38,663 nt of DNA from RGIG8700 sp964568815. GTDB taxonomy: Bacteria; Bacillota; Clostridia; RGIG6154. The notes under the pieces were generated by a model. The model was given only the letters and a program-made list of their open reading frames with translations, did no database searches and was not told where the DNA came from. Positions 6,044 to 13,096 of this stretch are shown piece after piece. The stretch covers positions 1 to 38,663 of the forward strand of contig CAZMRY010000006.1 in assembly GCA_964568815.1 (NCBI GenBank), given 5' to 3'. Position 1 is the first letter of the stretch. Every line of letters begins with the position of its first letter. Both the position numbers and the translations under genes were made by a program.

Positions 6044-7279
6044 ATGAGCTACAACGATTATGGCGAAGTAACAAGAAATAAGGGCATCAGCTTATTTGCA
6101 TTCCCTGACAATTATATAATATTAGATATTGAAACCACAGGTTTATCCCCTCAGTATTGTGAAATAATAGAGCTTGCTGCAATTAAGGTAAAAGACGGTC
6201 AAATAGATTGTAACTTCAATTCTTTAATTAAACCTTCTTCTGAAATTCCTGAGTTTATACAGAATTTAACAGGTATTACTAATTCAATGGTGGATAATGC
6301 ACCTTCTATAGCAGAAATTCTTCCAAGCTTTTTGGAATTTATCGGAAGAGACATATTAGTAGGGCACAATATTCCATTCGATATTAATTTCATAGCTAAA
6401 GCAGCCTTTGATATTACAGGTGAAACTATCCATAACGATTATATTGATACTGCAAGGATTGCAAAAAAGTTATTATACAATTTGGACAATCACAAGTTAT
6501 CAACAATTGCATCTTATTTTGACATTCAACAAGAAAATGCACACCGAGCTTTGGATGATTGTTATACTACAAATGAAATATTCCAAAAACTCAAGAATGA
6601 AAACGCAAACAAAGAAGCTTCTTTCATTTCATTGTTTGAAAATATAGAAACTGTATTAAAAGATAAGCTTGTTGTATTCAAAGGCTCAACATCTATATGC
6701 AGTTACGATGCTTATGAAAGAATATGTACAAAAGCAGGTGGAAGGACAGATACTGTCTTTTATAATACAGCTGATTATATTGTTTTTGGTAACCACACGT
6801 ATAAGAAATTTGCAAAAGGTGACTACTCTGAAAAAATGCTTAAAGCACTCGAATTGCAGAATAATGGCTCTTTAAAAATATTGTCAGAATCTCAGTTTAT
6901 ATCTTTGTTTGGAATTGATATTCCTGAAGAATATCTCCCTAAAAAGCGAAACAAAAATATTGATATCAAATCACTTTCAGCTCAAACTGATGATTTTGAC
7001 GAAACACATCCCTTATATGGTAAATTATGCGTGTTCACAGGTACATTAGATAGAATGCCACGCCAAGAAGCTATGCAAGCCGTATTAAACTTTGGTGGAG
7101 AAATCGGTAATGGTGTTACCAAAAAGACAAATTACCTGATATTAGGATGTAATGACTTCTGCAGTGCTATAAAAGATGGAAAAAGTTCCAAGCATAAAAA
7201 AGCAGAGGAACTAAAACTAAAAGGATGCGACATAGAAATCATTTCCGAAGATGTATTTTATTCTATGCTTAATGAATAA
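6044..7279 (+). CDS. DEDDh 3'-5' exonuclease fused to a BRCT domain
   Basis: A 411-residue protein. The N-terminal ~190 residues are a DnaQ/PolC-like exonuclease with all motifs: Asp28 and Glu30 in LDIETTG, H108 and Asp113 in VGHNIPFD, and His167 and Asp172 in HRALDD. The C-terminal ~85 residues are a BRCT domain (GKLCVFTGTLDRMPR, GGEIGNGVTKKTNYLI), as in bacterial DNA ligase NAD-type. The middle part is of unknown fold. It would trim DNA or RNA ends bound through the BRCT. It follows the repressor by 16 bases with AAAGGATAA, so it may be a lysogen-expressed cargo gene. Similar exonuclease-BRCT proteins are known in Firmicutes; a defence role is only a guess. Confidence 0.85.
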   Translation: MSYNDYGEVTRNKGISLFAFPDNYIILDIETTGLSPQYCEIIELAAIKVKDGQIDCNFNSLIKPSSEIPEFIQNLTGITNSMVDNAPSIAEILPSFLEFIGRDILVGHNIPFDINFIAKAAFDITGETIHNDYIDTARIAKKLLYNLDNHKLSTIASYFDIQQENAHRALDDCYTTNEIFQKLKNENANKEASFISLFENIETVLKDKLVVFKGSTSICSYDAYERICTKAGGRTDTVFYNTADYIVFGNHTYKKFAKGDYSEKMLKALELQNNGSLKILSESQFISLFGIDIPEEYLPKKRNKNIDIKSLSAQTDDFDETHPLYGKLCVFTGTLDRMPRQEAMQAVLNFGGEIGNGVTKKTNYLILGCNDFCSAIKDGKSSKHKKAEELKLKGCDIEIISEDVFYSMLNE

Positions 7280-7281
7280 AT

Positions 7282-7312
7282 AAAAAACCGCTCCCACCCT
7301 AATAGGAACGGT
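7282..7312 (-). terminator. Intrinsic terminator on the minus strand
   Basis: Stem ACCGTTCC (7305-7312 reversed) with GGAGCGGT (7287-7294 reversed), eight pairs with one G-U, followed by TTTTTT on the minus strand. On the plus strand the same bases give a C-A mismatch and no T-run, so it works leftward. Confidence 0.75.
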
Positions 7313-7350
7313 CAAATATATAGGTGCATAAAGATACACACCATTTGTAC
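7282..7350 (-). ncRNA. Candidate ~69-nt small RNA opposite the integrase leader
   Basis: A minus-strand promoter (7357-7386) and a minus-strand terminator (7282-7312) delimit a transcript of about 69 nt, with no reading frame of note. It lies between the exonuclease-BRCT gene and the integrase, antisense to the 3' flank of the former and to any leader of the latter. It is the second such unit in the element and of almost the same length. Confidence 0.55.
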
Positions 7351-7356
7351 AAAAAA

Positions 7357-7386
7357 AGTATATCACACAGCACCTTTATTTGTCAA
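7357..7386 (-). promoter_or_regulatory. Promoter of the second candidate small RNA
   Basis: On the minus strand: TTGACA (7381-7386 reversed), 18-base spacer, TATACT (7357-7362 reversed). It points away from the integrase start at 7418. Confidence 0.7.
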
Positions 7387-7417
7387 CTTTAAAAATACAG
7401 AAAGAGGTGCTATTTTT

Positions 7418-8587
7418 ATGGCTAAAACAAAAAGGTCCATAGGACACATTAAAAAGCTTGATGATAACAAATATCTTTTAAGGTTATCTTTAGGCTTTGA
7501 TGATTTTGGCAAAAGACTTCAACCTTCTAAAGTGGTTGAGTGCAAAAGTGACAGAGAGGCAGAACGCTTTCTTCTTGAATTCTATAATCAGAAGGAACAA
7601 CTGCTCCGTGAAGGCACGAGCTATGTTCCAAAGACATTGGAACAACTCTATAATTATTGGATGGAGCACTATGTACAAAAGGAATTAAAAAGAACGACTG
7701 CTGAGTGGTACATCTCTATGTGGGACCGCATATTATCCTCTGCAGGTTCAATCAGGCTTGAAATAATATCTGCAGCTCACATACACGCTTTAATAGAAAG
7801 TGCAGACGGTACAAGAAACAAAAATGCTCTTTTCAAAATGTTAAAAGCCATGCTCAACAAGGGTGTCCGTTGGGGCTTTATAGATGCAAACCCCTGCCAA
7901 AAGATGGACACACCAAAATACAAAGCTCCTGAGAAAAAAGCATTGTCAACAGAAGAGTTGCAATTATTAACCAACGAAATAAAAGCAGAACCATTAAAAT
8001 ATCAAGCTATTTTTTATTTCGCGGTTGTCTGTTCTCTGAGAAGGCAGGCAATAGTAGGATTAAAATGGGCTGATATTGATGTTGTTTCCTCTTCTTTCAA
8101 AGTAAACAGGGCTGCTATACAACTAAGCGGTATAGGTACCGTCCCTGATACTCCTAAGACTGAAAAATCAAAAGTAACACTTCATCTTCCTGATGTCCTT
8201 AAAGACATATTGTTGAAACTTCAAAGAGAACAGCTTATAGAGAGAATGAAGTGGGGGAGTAAGTGGGTAGATGAAGACTGGATATTCACCCAAGATGGCG
8301 GCAAGATGATGTGTCTTGCAACACCTTCGCATTGGTGGAAAAAATTCGCATCAAAGTATGGCATTAACGATATAACATTTCACGGTCTTCGTCACACTGC
8401 AGCAACTCATATGATAAAAAACAACATTCCTATTTCCACTGTATCAGGTATATTAGGTCATGCAAACATCACTACAACCTTAAACACTTATACTCATGTT
8501 ATCGAAGATACAAAGAAAACCGCAATTGATATTATGGCTGATGTTGTGACAGGGAAGACCTCAGCTGCAGATCCAAAAGCAGTATAA
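7418..8587 (+). CDS. int: Tyrosine recombinase (phage-type integrase)
   Basis: A 389-residue integrase. Residues 1-60 form an arm-binding domain, ~65-165 a SAM-like core-binding domain, and ~175-380 the catalytic domain. Catalytic residues seen: Arg208 (LRRQAI), His322 and Arg325 (HGLRHTA), His348 (LGHAN), and nucleophile Tyr358 (LNTYTHV). It inserts and excises the element by recombination between attP and a host att site. The start has AAAGAGGTG upstream. The gene is the last of the element and lies next to a tRNA-Lys 3' fragment, the usual arrangement for site-specific integration into a tRNA gene. Three direct repeats after the stop may be arm sites. Confidence 0.95.
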   Translation: MAKTKRSIGHIKKLDDNKYLLRLSLGFDDFGKRLQPSKVVECKSDREAERFLLEFYNQKEQLLREGTSYVPKTLEQLYNYWMEHYVQKELKRTTAEWYISMWDRILSSAGSIRLEIISAAHIHALIESADGTRNKNALFKMLKAMLNKGVRWGFIDANPCQKMDTPKYKAPEKKALSTEELQLLTNEIKAEPLKYQAIFYFAVVCSLRRQAIVGLKWADIDVVSSSFKVNRAAIQLSGIGTVPDTPKTEKSKVTLHLPDVLKDILLKLQREQLIERMKWGSKWVDEDWIFTQDGGKMMCLATPSHWWKKFASKYGINDITFHGLRHTAATHMIKNNIPISTVSGILGHANITTTLNTYTHVIEDTKKTAIDIMADVVTGKTSAADPKAV

Positions 8588-8589
8588 TT

Positions 8590-8621
8590 ATTGCACAATT
8601 CATTGCACAGTTTATTGCACA
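8590..8621 (+). repeat. Three 12-bp direct repeats, candidate integrase arm sites
   Basis: ATTGCACA occurs at 8590, 8602 and 8614, an exact period of 12 bases, between the integrase stop and the attachment core. Arm-type sites of tyrosine integrases are often short direct repeats of this kind. Confidence 0.6.
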
Positions 8622-8728
8622 AATTATAAAAACATTGAACAACAGCAAAACACAAACACACGCAAAAAAACTTGTAATATAAGCATTTCTACAATATCAC
8701 GCACACCGAAACACATTAAAATTTAAGT

Positions 8729-8773
8729 CTCTTAATCAGGGTGTCCAGGGTTCGAGTCCCTGATGGTGTACCA
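8729..8773 (+). other. attR: Attachment site: 3' half of a tRNA-Lys(CUU) gene
   Basis: The 45 bases match the 3' part of a tRNA: anticodon loop CTCTTAA with anticodon CTT (8731-8733), 3' anticodon stem TCAGG, variable GTGTC, T-arm CAGGG-TTCGAGT-CCCTG, acceptor 3' strand ATGGTGT and ACCA. No D-arm or 5' acceptor precedes it; the upstream bases do not pair. So it is a displaced 3' end, as left by integration into tRNA-Lys. The side named attR is my convention. Confidence 0.85.
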
Positions 8774-8782
8774 AACAAAATA

Positions 8783-8806
8783 AGCATCCATTCGGATGCT
8801 TTTTTT
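8783..8806 (+). terminator. Intrinsic terminator after the tRNA fragment
   Basis: AGCATCC-ATTC-GGATGCT, seven pairs, then TTTTTT. It is presumably the original tRNA-Lys terminator. Confidence 0.8.
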
Positions 8807-8983
8807 GTTTTTTGTTCTTTAAAGGGGCTCGAACCCTGAGAGGGCAAAAAGCGGTTAAGAAAAGTTGCCTGTGGCAAGTTTTTCAGCTTTTTGGTGTGAG
8901 TCGGGTACTGAAAGCTTGCTTTCGGTCGACGAGCACGGCGGATGCATCGCATCTGTGTCCCTGATGGTGTACCAAACAAAAAA

Positions 8984-9006
8984 AGCATCCATTTGGATGC
9001 TTTTTT
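8984..9006 (+). terminator. Second copy of the tRNA-type terminator
   Basis: AGCATCC-ATTT-GGATGCT followed by T-run, in the second repeat unit. Confidence 0.75.
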
Positions 9007-9183
9007 GTTTTTTGTTCTTTAAAGGGGCTCGAACCCTGAGAGGGCAAAAAGCGGTTAAGAAAAGTTGCCTGTGGCAAGTTTTTCAGCTTTTTGGTGTGAG
9101 TCGGGTACTGAAAGCTTGCTTTCGGTCGACGAGCACGGCAGATGCATCGCATCTGTGTCCCTGATGGTGTACCACCTAAAAAG

Positions 9184-9224
9184 CCGCTTAACCACAGTAT
9201 TTGCAAGGTTTGAGCGGTTTTTTT
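9184..9224 (+). terminator. Intrinsic terminator after the last tRNA end copy
   Basis: CCGCTTAA pairs with TTGAGCGG, extended by a CC/GG pair across a bulge, then TTTTTTT. It differs from the other two terminators and may be the one that originally followed this site. Confidence 0.7.
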
Positions 9225-9273
9225 CTCTTTCCTAAGACACAAAATTGAGCAAAAAAAGACATAAACAAGCATA

Positions 9274-9295
9274 AAAAGTTAGTCAAAAGTTAGTC
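9274..9295 (+). repeat. Two 11-bp direct repeats, possible old integrase arm sites
   Basis: AAAAGTTAGTC is repeated at 9274 and 9285 without a spacer, close to the tRNA-end copies. It may be a scar of an earlier element that used the same tRNA. Confidence 0.35.
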
Positions 9296-9336
9296 AAAAT
9301 CTTTTTCCTCTTATATAAAATAAGTAACAGAAGATG

Positions 9337-9588
9337 CTAAAATTTAAAAGGTGGTAGATTTGTTTCTACCACCTTTGTTGTTTTGCTATTAGTTTTTTGT
9401 TGCCTTGCTCTTATATCTTGGTACTCTTCAATTTCATCTAAAGTGAAGCCTATGTCTATAAGTCTGTCTACCTCAGATTCATCATAGCCAAATGAGGGAG
9501 CAAATGATTTTAAGTCATCTATGTATTCTTTCCTTGTATAACCACCACAGTCTTTATCTAGGCTTATGTAATGTTTGTTGTTAAATAT
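9337..9588 (-). CDS. Small acidic protein, 83 residues, apparently starting at ATA
   Basis: An open frame ends at TAG 9337-9339 and reads back to an in-frame TGA near 9600. A strong site (TGAGGTGG) sits just before codon ATA 9588, with no ATG, GTG or TTG at the right distance. Taking ATA as start gives MFNNKHYISLDKDCGGYTRK, an acidic helical middle (DESEVDRLIDIGFTLDEIEE) and a basic Lys/Thr-rich tail. The middle resembles small helical Firmicutes proteins of unknown role. Either a rare AUA start or an ATG-to-ATA mutation that silences it. The 3' end runs through a 12-bp hairpin. Confidence 0.5.
   Translation of the reverse strand: MFNNKHYISLDKDCGGYTRKEYIDDLKSFAPSFGYDESEVDRLIDIGFTLDEIEEYQDIRARQQKTNSKTTKVVETNLPPFKF
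9347..9376. terminator. Perfect 12-bp hairpin, possibly bidirectional terminator
   Basis: AAAGGTGGTAGA (9347-9358) pairs fully with TCTACCACCTTT (9365-9376). T-rich bases follow on both strands. It overlaps the last codons of the small acidic protein gene. Confidence 0.6.
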
Positions 9589-9651
9589 ATTACCACCTCA
9601 TTTCATAGGTATATTAACTATTTGTTTATGTTTAAAATCCAAATACAGCAC

Positions 9652-9681
9652 AAAAAAGACCTCCTGTAAACGCAGAAGGTC
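9652..9681 (-). terminator. Intrinsic terminator of the ATPase gene
   Basis: Minus strand: GACCTTCTG pairs with CAGGAGGTC (nine pairs, one G-U), then TTTTTTG. It lies a few bases past the ATPase stop codon. Confidence 0.8.
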
Positions 9682-9689
9682 ATTTTGTT

Positions 9690-10982
9690 TTAATCTTTTA
9701 ATGTTCCTATAGGTATTACCTTTACACCATCGTCTCTGGCATAAGCCATTTCGCCACCGGTTACAACAATGAGAAGTGACGGTTCTTTTAATCGTGCACT
9801 ATCTTCTTTATTTGCCTGTTGAATAAGTTTTTTAAGTTGCAACAAATGAGAGGCTCCTTCTTCTATTTCTCTACTGCCTAATTTGAATTCAACAAGGGCA
9901 TATCTTCCATCTTTCAAATGAAGAACGCAATCAGCTTCCAAACCGTAACGGTCATGGTAATAAGATACCTTTCCATCCATAGATGAAGAATATACTTTCA
10001 AGTCACGAATGCACAAGCACTCAAAGATAAATCCGAATGTATGAAGGTCTTGTAACAAAGCATCCGGTGTAAGTCCAAGAGATGCTGTGGCAATTGAAGG
10101 GTCTGTAAATTCTTTTTTCTTGCTGCTTCTTATTGCAGAGGCAGAACGAATAGACGGACACCATGCAGGGATATCTTCTATTACATATAACTTTTCAAGT
10201 GCATCAACATATGAATATAAGGTTGGAGCGGTGATATCACTATAATTTGATGCTACATCTTTTAAGATAACATTGTCTTTGGCAAGGGTGGAAATATTTC
10301 TTGCGTATGATTGTAATACGGCTCTGACTCTCTCAGAACTTCTTTTCACACCGTCTACCGTAGATGCATCACTGTCACATATGTTTTCAATATAATTCTG
10401 TGCAACAAAAAGCTGAGCTTTTTGTGTTTTTTTATTAAGGGATGAGGGCCAGCCACCACGGCAAGCTGCAAACACTAAGCTTTCTATTGATAAATCCGAA
10501 GTAATTCCATCTATATCTAACTCTGGGTTGTCAAATAATTCTTTTATTGAGATTTTACCATTTGATTCCTGTGATTCAAACAAACTCATAGGATACATAG
10601 TCAAGCGAGATATTCTGCCTGTGCCTGAGTGCATAATATTCTTTTCGTCAATAGTTGTTGAACCTGTAAGAATAAATAAACCTTCTTCATTTCTTTCATC
10701 CACAGCACTTCTTACGGCGTCCCATAGTACAGGAGCCATTTGCCATTCATCAATAAGGCGAGGATTTTCACCTTTAAGTAACAAAGATGGCTTAACTTCA
10801 GCTGTTGCAAGATATGCTTTTGTTTTATCCGGGTCCTGAAGCTTTAAAACACTTTTTGCGTGTTGCTCCGCAGTAGTTGTTTTTCCACACCATTTAGGTC
10901 CTGCAATCAAAACTGCACCCACTGCTTCTAACCGTTCTTCAAGCAACTTATCTAACATTCTTGGCAAATAATCCTTTTTCAT
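9690..10982 (-). CDS. AAA ATPase with DUF4143 domain
   Basis: A 430-residue protein of the AAA_14/DUF4143 family. Walker A is at residues 28-36 (GPKWCGKTT), Walker B near 74-78 (RLIDE). A C-terminal stretch, LEADCVLHLKDGRYALVEFK, has the layout of the PD-(D/E)XK-like nuclease fold often seen in this family. Function of these proteins is unsettled; they are frequent, often single-gene, and variable among strains. The start is ATG 10982 for AAGGAG; a longer frame to 11036 has none. It stands alone with its own terminator, leftward, between the integration junction and the sugar genes. It may be accessory. Confidence 0.85.
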   Translation of the reverse strand: MKKDYLPRMLDKLLEERLEAVGAVLIAGPKWCGKTTTAEQHAKSVLKLQDPDKTKAYLATAEVKPSLLLKGENPRLIDEWQMAPVLWDAVRSAVDERNEEGLFILTGSTTIDEKNIMHSGTGRISRLTMYPMSLFESQESNGKISIKELFDNPELDIDGITSDLSIESLVFAACRGGWPSSLNKKTQKAQLFVAQNYIENICDSDASTVDGVKRSSERVRAVLQSYARNISTLAKDNVILKDVASNYSDITAPTLYSYVDALEKLYVIEDIPAWCPSIRSASAIRSSKKKEFTDPSIATASLGLTPDALLQDLHTFGFIFECLCIRDLKVYSSSMDGKVSYYHDRYGLEADCVLHLKDGRYALVEFKLGSREIEEGASHLLQLKKLIQQANKEDSARLKEPSLLIVVTGGEMAYARDDGVKVIPIGTLKD

Positions 10983-11174
10983 ACTATCACTCCTTGTATA
11001 TAGCATACTACAAACCAACATAAATGTCAAATACATTTTACATTTTTGTGCTATTTCATTTTATAATTTTGTGGTAATTTGTTTTGCATTTTTGTTATTA
11101 GTTCTGCCTAAATTGTGCAGATTAATAAAGAAAAAAATAACATTAAAATATACTAAATGAAAGGAGAAAATCAA

Positions 11175-11351
11175 ATGAAAATTAAATGAAACAAATGGAT
11201 GTCTGCTGATGAATTAATAACAATAATTGACAGCTGTGCGAGAGCCTGCAACATCAACAAATATCGTATAAAATTCAAGACAATTGAACCGGAACGCAGC
11301 TCCATGGTAAACTTTCTGCTTAAAAGGAATAACAACAGAATAAATTTTTAA
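11175..11351 (+). pseudogene. Small gene interrupted by TGA at codon 5
   Basis: GAAAGGAG sits eight bases before ATG 11175, but codon 5 is TGA (11187-11189); the same frame then stays open to TAA at 11349-11351. Without the stop the product would be 58 residues, starting MKIK, then after the stop NKWMSADELITIIDSC and a basic tail ending KRNNNRINF. Other genes here use TGA as stop, so this is most simply a nonsense mutation. Restart at ATG 11199 without a good site would give 50 residues. The surrounding 11037-11174 and 11352-11423 hold nothing else that I can identify. Confidence 0.4.
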
Positions 11352-11423
11352 ATAAAAGGTGCGACCTCTTAATTGCTGTGCAAAAAAATATGAAATTTTG
11401 GACAATTTTCTCGCTTGTGGATA

Positions 11424-11475
11424 GAAAAACAGGGCTGTAGTCAACCCGATTTAAAAAATCGTTTTGCTACAGCTC
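11424..11475. terminator. Nested hairpin, terminator after the solute-binding protein gene
   Basis: GGGCTGTAG (11432-11440) pairs with CTACAGCTC (11467-11475), enclosing a second stem (CGATTT/AAATCG). Reading leftward, TGTTTTTC follows, so it can end the solute-binding protein transcript; rightward, TTCTTTTG follows. Confidence 0.6.
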
Positions 11476-11495
11476 GTTCTTTTGTTTTATGTAAT

Positions 11496-13043
11496 TTATT
11501 TAGATGCAACAAATTCGTCAATCTGTCTCTGAATTTCGTCGATGATTTCCTGATTTCCTGCCTGTTCGTATTTATTTGTCATTTCTGCAATTAAAGTTTC
11601 TGTATCAACAACACCTGAACCGATTGTGTTTCCGTATTCTGATGAAACAGCCTTTATCTGACTAAGTTTTGTATCAATTGATGATGTATCAAGAGCGAAG
11701 CCCATAAGAGGAGAGATTTTTGTGTTTTCGCCTTCGTTCATAAATTCATAGATGACTTGTTTGAAGTTTTCAGGCTGATTAGATGTTACATACGCATTTT
11801 TAGCATTACCAACAATCCACTTGTTAAGACCGTAAGCTGACGAAGATACACCTTCTTCGGCATAATCTTTTGGTGTAATCATCTTATCACCATTTGGAAG
11901 CTCTTTATCAACTGTGTAGTGTGTGCCTTCGATACCATAAACAAGTAAATTGTAAAGATCGATACCCTTTGTTGAACACATAAGGTTGATTAATTTAGCC
12001 GCAATGTCAGGACATTCTGAATTTACAGGGATTGCAAATCCGCCTGCTGTAGGTTTATAACCGATAAAGAAATGATCAATAACAGGAATCTGAACTACAT
12101 CAATATTGTGAGATTTATCACCGTAGTATGGCTCAAACTTACCTGTCCAGTTCTGAGATGACCACATAACATTACCGTCTTTAACGCCGTTAAAGTCAGA
12201 ATCTTTTGCAGAGAGAGCATCTTTTCTTACATAGCCATTGTCTGCATAATATTTTTTCATTCTCCAGATAGCAAACTGCTGATTATCTAAGTGAGAGTTG
12301 AATACTTTAAGCTCAGGGTCTTCGTAGTAATACTGGAAATTGTCTACAAGTCCTTCTTTACCTCTGCCCATAACACCGCTGGTATAACCTTTGCCGATTT
12401 TACCTGCTTTAGCAACATTTTTAAGATAATCTTCAATAGCATCGACTGTTTCCTGCGTAGGTGCATAGTTGTTTTCTTTATCTGCAACGAAAGCAGCCTG
12501 TAATCTTTCAATATCAGCATACTGAGCAAGGTCAGCAGGAATTGTTGCATAATATGGAGCTGCAGTCATCTTCTGATAGTTTGGAAGAATAGCTTGTGCA
12601 CCCTTAACCTTACCCATATCAAATACCCACTCAGGCATTTCGGCAATGGCATCTTTAGCATATTTTTCAAGATATGGAGCCATATCGATAATTGTGCCGT
12701 TGAAATATTCTGTAGCATATTTAAGACTGTATGTCTGGATTAAATCCATTTTTTCGCCTGATGTCTGCATAAGCATAATCTTCTGTGAGTAGTCAGCAAA
12801 AGGAATAACATCGATTTTTACTGTTACATTTTCAAAACCTTCAATTTTTTGAAGTTCTTCGTTAAATTTTGCCCATACCATTTCTGCGTCCTTTTGAACA
12901 CCCGGACCAGGCATAATCCAGTTCAATGTTATAGGTTTTGATGTGTCTGTTTCAATCAGGTTGGCTGAGCTTGAATCACCAATGCAAGAAACAAGTGAAA
13001 GCATCATAACAACTGATAAAACGAGTGCAAAAAATTTTTTCAT
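11496..13043 (-). CDS. Extracellular sugar-binding lipoprotein (ABC transporter, family 1-like)
   Basis: A 515-residue secreted lipoprotein. Residues 1-20 form a lipoprotein signal (MKKFFALVLSVVMM then LSLVSC, Cys20 as lipid anchor), followed by a Ser-rich linker and a long solute-binding fold (TLNWIMPGPG, then WAKFNEELQ and SGEKMDLIQT), like LplA-type binding proteins for oligosaccharides of Gram-positive bacteria. The start is ATG 13043, with GAGAGGAAAG before it. No permease or ATPase gene is adjacent, so it must work with a transporter encoded elsewhere. It has its own promoter and terminator, and lies divergent to the DUF4432 gene. The substrate is unknown; a glycan fragment released by the locus downstream is plausible. 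Confidence 0.9.
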   Translation of the reverse strand: MKKFFALVLSVVMMLSLVSCIGDSSSANLIETDTSKPITLNWIMPGPGVQKDAEMVWAKFNEELQKIEGFENVTVKIDVIPFADYSQKIMLMQTSGEKMDLIQTYSLKYATEYFNGTIIDMAPYLEKYAKDAIAEMPEWVFDMGKVKGAQAILPNYQKMTAAPYYATIPADLAQYADIERLQAAFVADKENNYAPTQETVDAIEDYLKNVAKAGKIGKGYTSGVMGRGKEGLVDNFQYYYEDPELKVFNSHLDNQQFAIWRMKKYYADNGYVRKDALSAKDSDFNGVKDGNVMWSSQNWTGKFEPYYGDKSHNIDVVQIPVIDHFFIGYKPTAGGFAIPVNSECPDIAAKLINLMCSTKGIDLYNLLVYGIEGTHYTVDKELPNGDKMITPKDYAEEGVSSSAYGLNKWIVGNAKNAYVTSNQPENFKQVIYEFMNEGENTKISPLMGFALDTSSIDTKLSQIKAVSSEYGNTIGSGVVDTETLIAEMTNKYEQAGNQEIIDEIQRQIDEFVASK

Positions 13044-13070
13044 ATTTTTCTTTCCTCTCTTTTCTTCTTT

Positions 13071-13085
13071 ATGCTTTAAAAGCAT
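13071..13085. promoter_or_regulatory. Palindromic operator in the leader of the sugar-binding protein gene
   Basis: ATGCTTT-A-AAAGCAT, a seven-base perfect palindrome, lies just downstream of the expected start of transcription and upstream of the ribosome binding site. This is the usual place for a repressor roadblock site. Confidence 0.5.
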
Positions 13086-13096
13086 TTTTTACATAG

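Larger units (their letters stand above)
1..8773. mobile_element. Right end of a temperate phage-like integrative element (left end outside window)
   Basis: The segment shows the layout of a temperate phage or phage-like integrative element: a leftward early operon, a divergent Cro-like/CI-like switch near 5231-5388, and a rightward integrase whose end lies about 140 bp from a 3' tRNA-Lys fragment that serves as the attachment site. Gene content (DUF3102, PcfJ-like, PcfK/AcrIIA9-like, replisome-organiser-like) is typical of phages and conjugative elements of gut Firmicutes. No structural, terminase or conjugation gene is visible, so phage versus ICE cannot be decided here. The left end is outside the window. 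Confidence 0.85.
8774..9174 (+). repeat. Two tandem ~200-bp units, each ending in a tRNA-Lys 3' end
   Basis: Unit 1 is 8774-8974 (201 bp) and unit 2 is 8975-9174 (200 bp), differing by only a few bases. Each holds a terminator hairpin, an inverted T-arm-like block (CTCGAACCCTG), a GC-richer stretch, and finally GTGTCCCTGATGGTGTACCA, whose last 18 bases equal the tRNA 3' end at 8756-8773. Long frames across this region on both strands are not credible genes. No gene is seen in it. Confidence 0.85.

Noticed and set aside
1..8773. Toxin-antitoxin pair among the small early genes
   Set aside because: No recognisable toxin or antitoxin fold; the overlaps are those of an ordinary phage early operon.
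8774..9174. CRISPR array
   Set aside because: Only two units of 200 bp with no short repeat-spacer pattern, and no cas genes nearby.
8716..9272. Open frames of 90-129 residues on both strands across the tandem repeats
   Set aside because: They only translate the tRNA ends and terminators, repeat with the 200-bp unit, and have no ribosome binding sites; this type of false frame is common around tRNA genes.
11175..11351. UGA recoding as Trp or selenocysteine
   Set aside because: TGA is a normal stop for many genes in the window and no SECIS-like hairpin is evident after the codon.
11214..11444. Leftward 76-residue frame between the ATPase and the binding protein
   Set aside because: No ribosome binding site, lies over the better-supported rightward small broken gene and a terminator.
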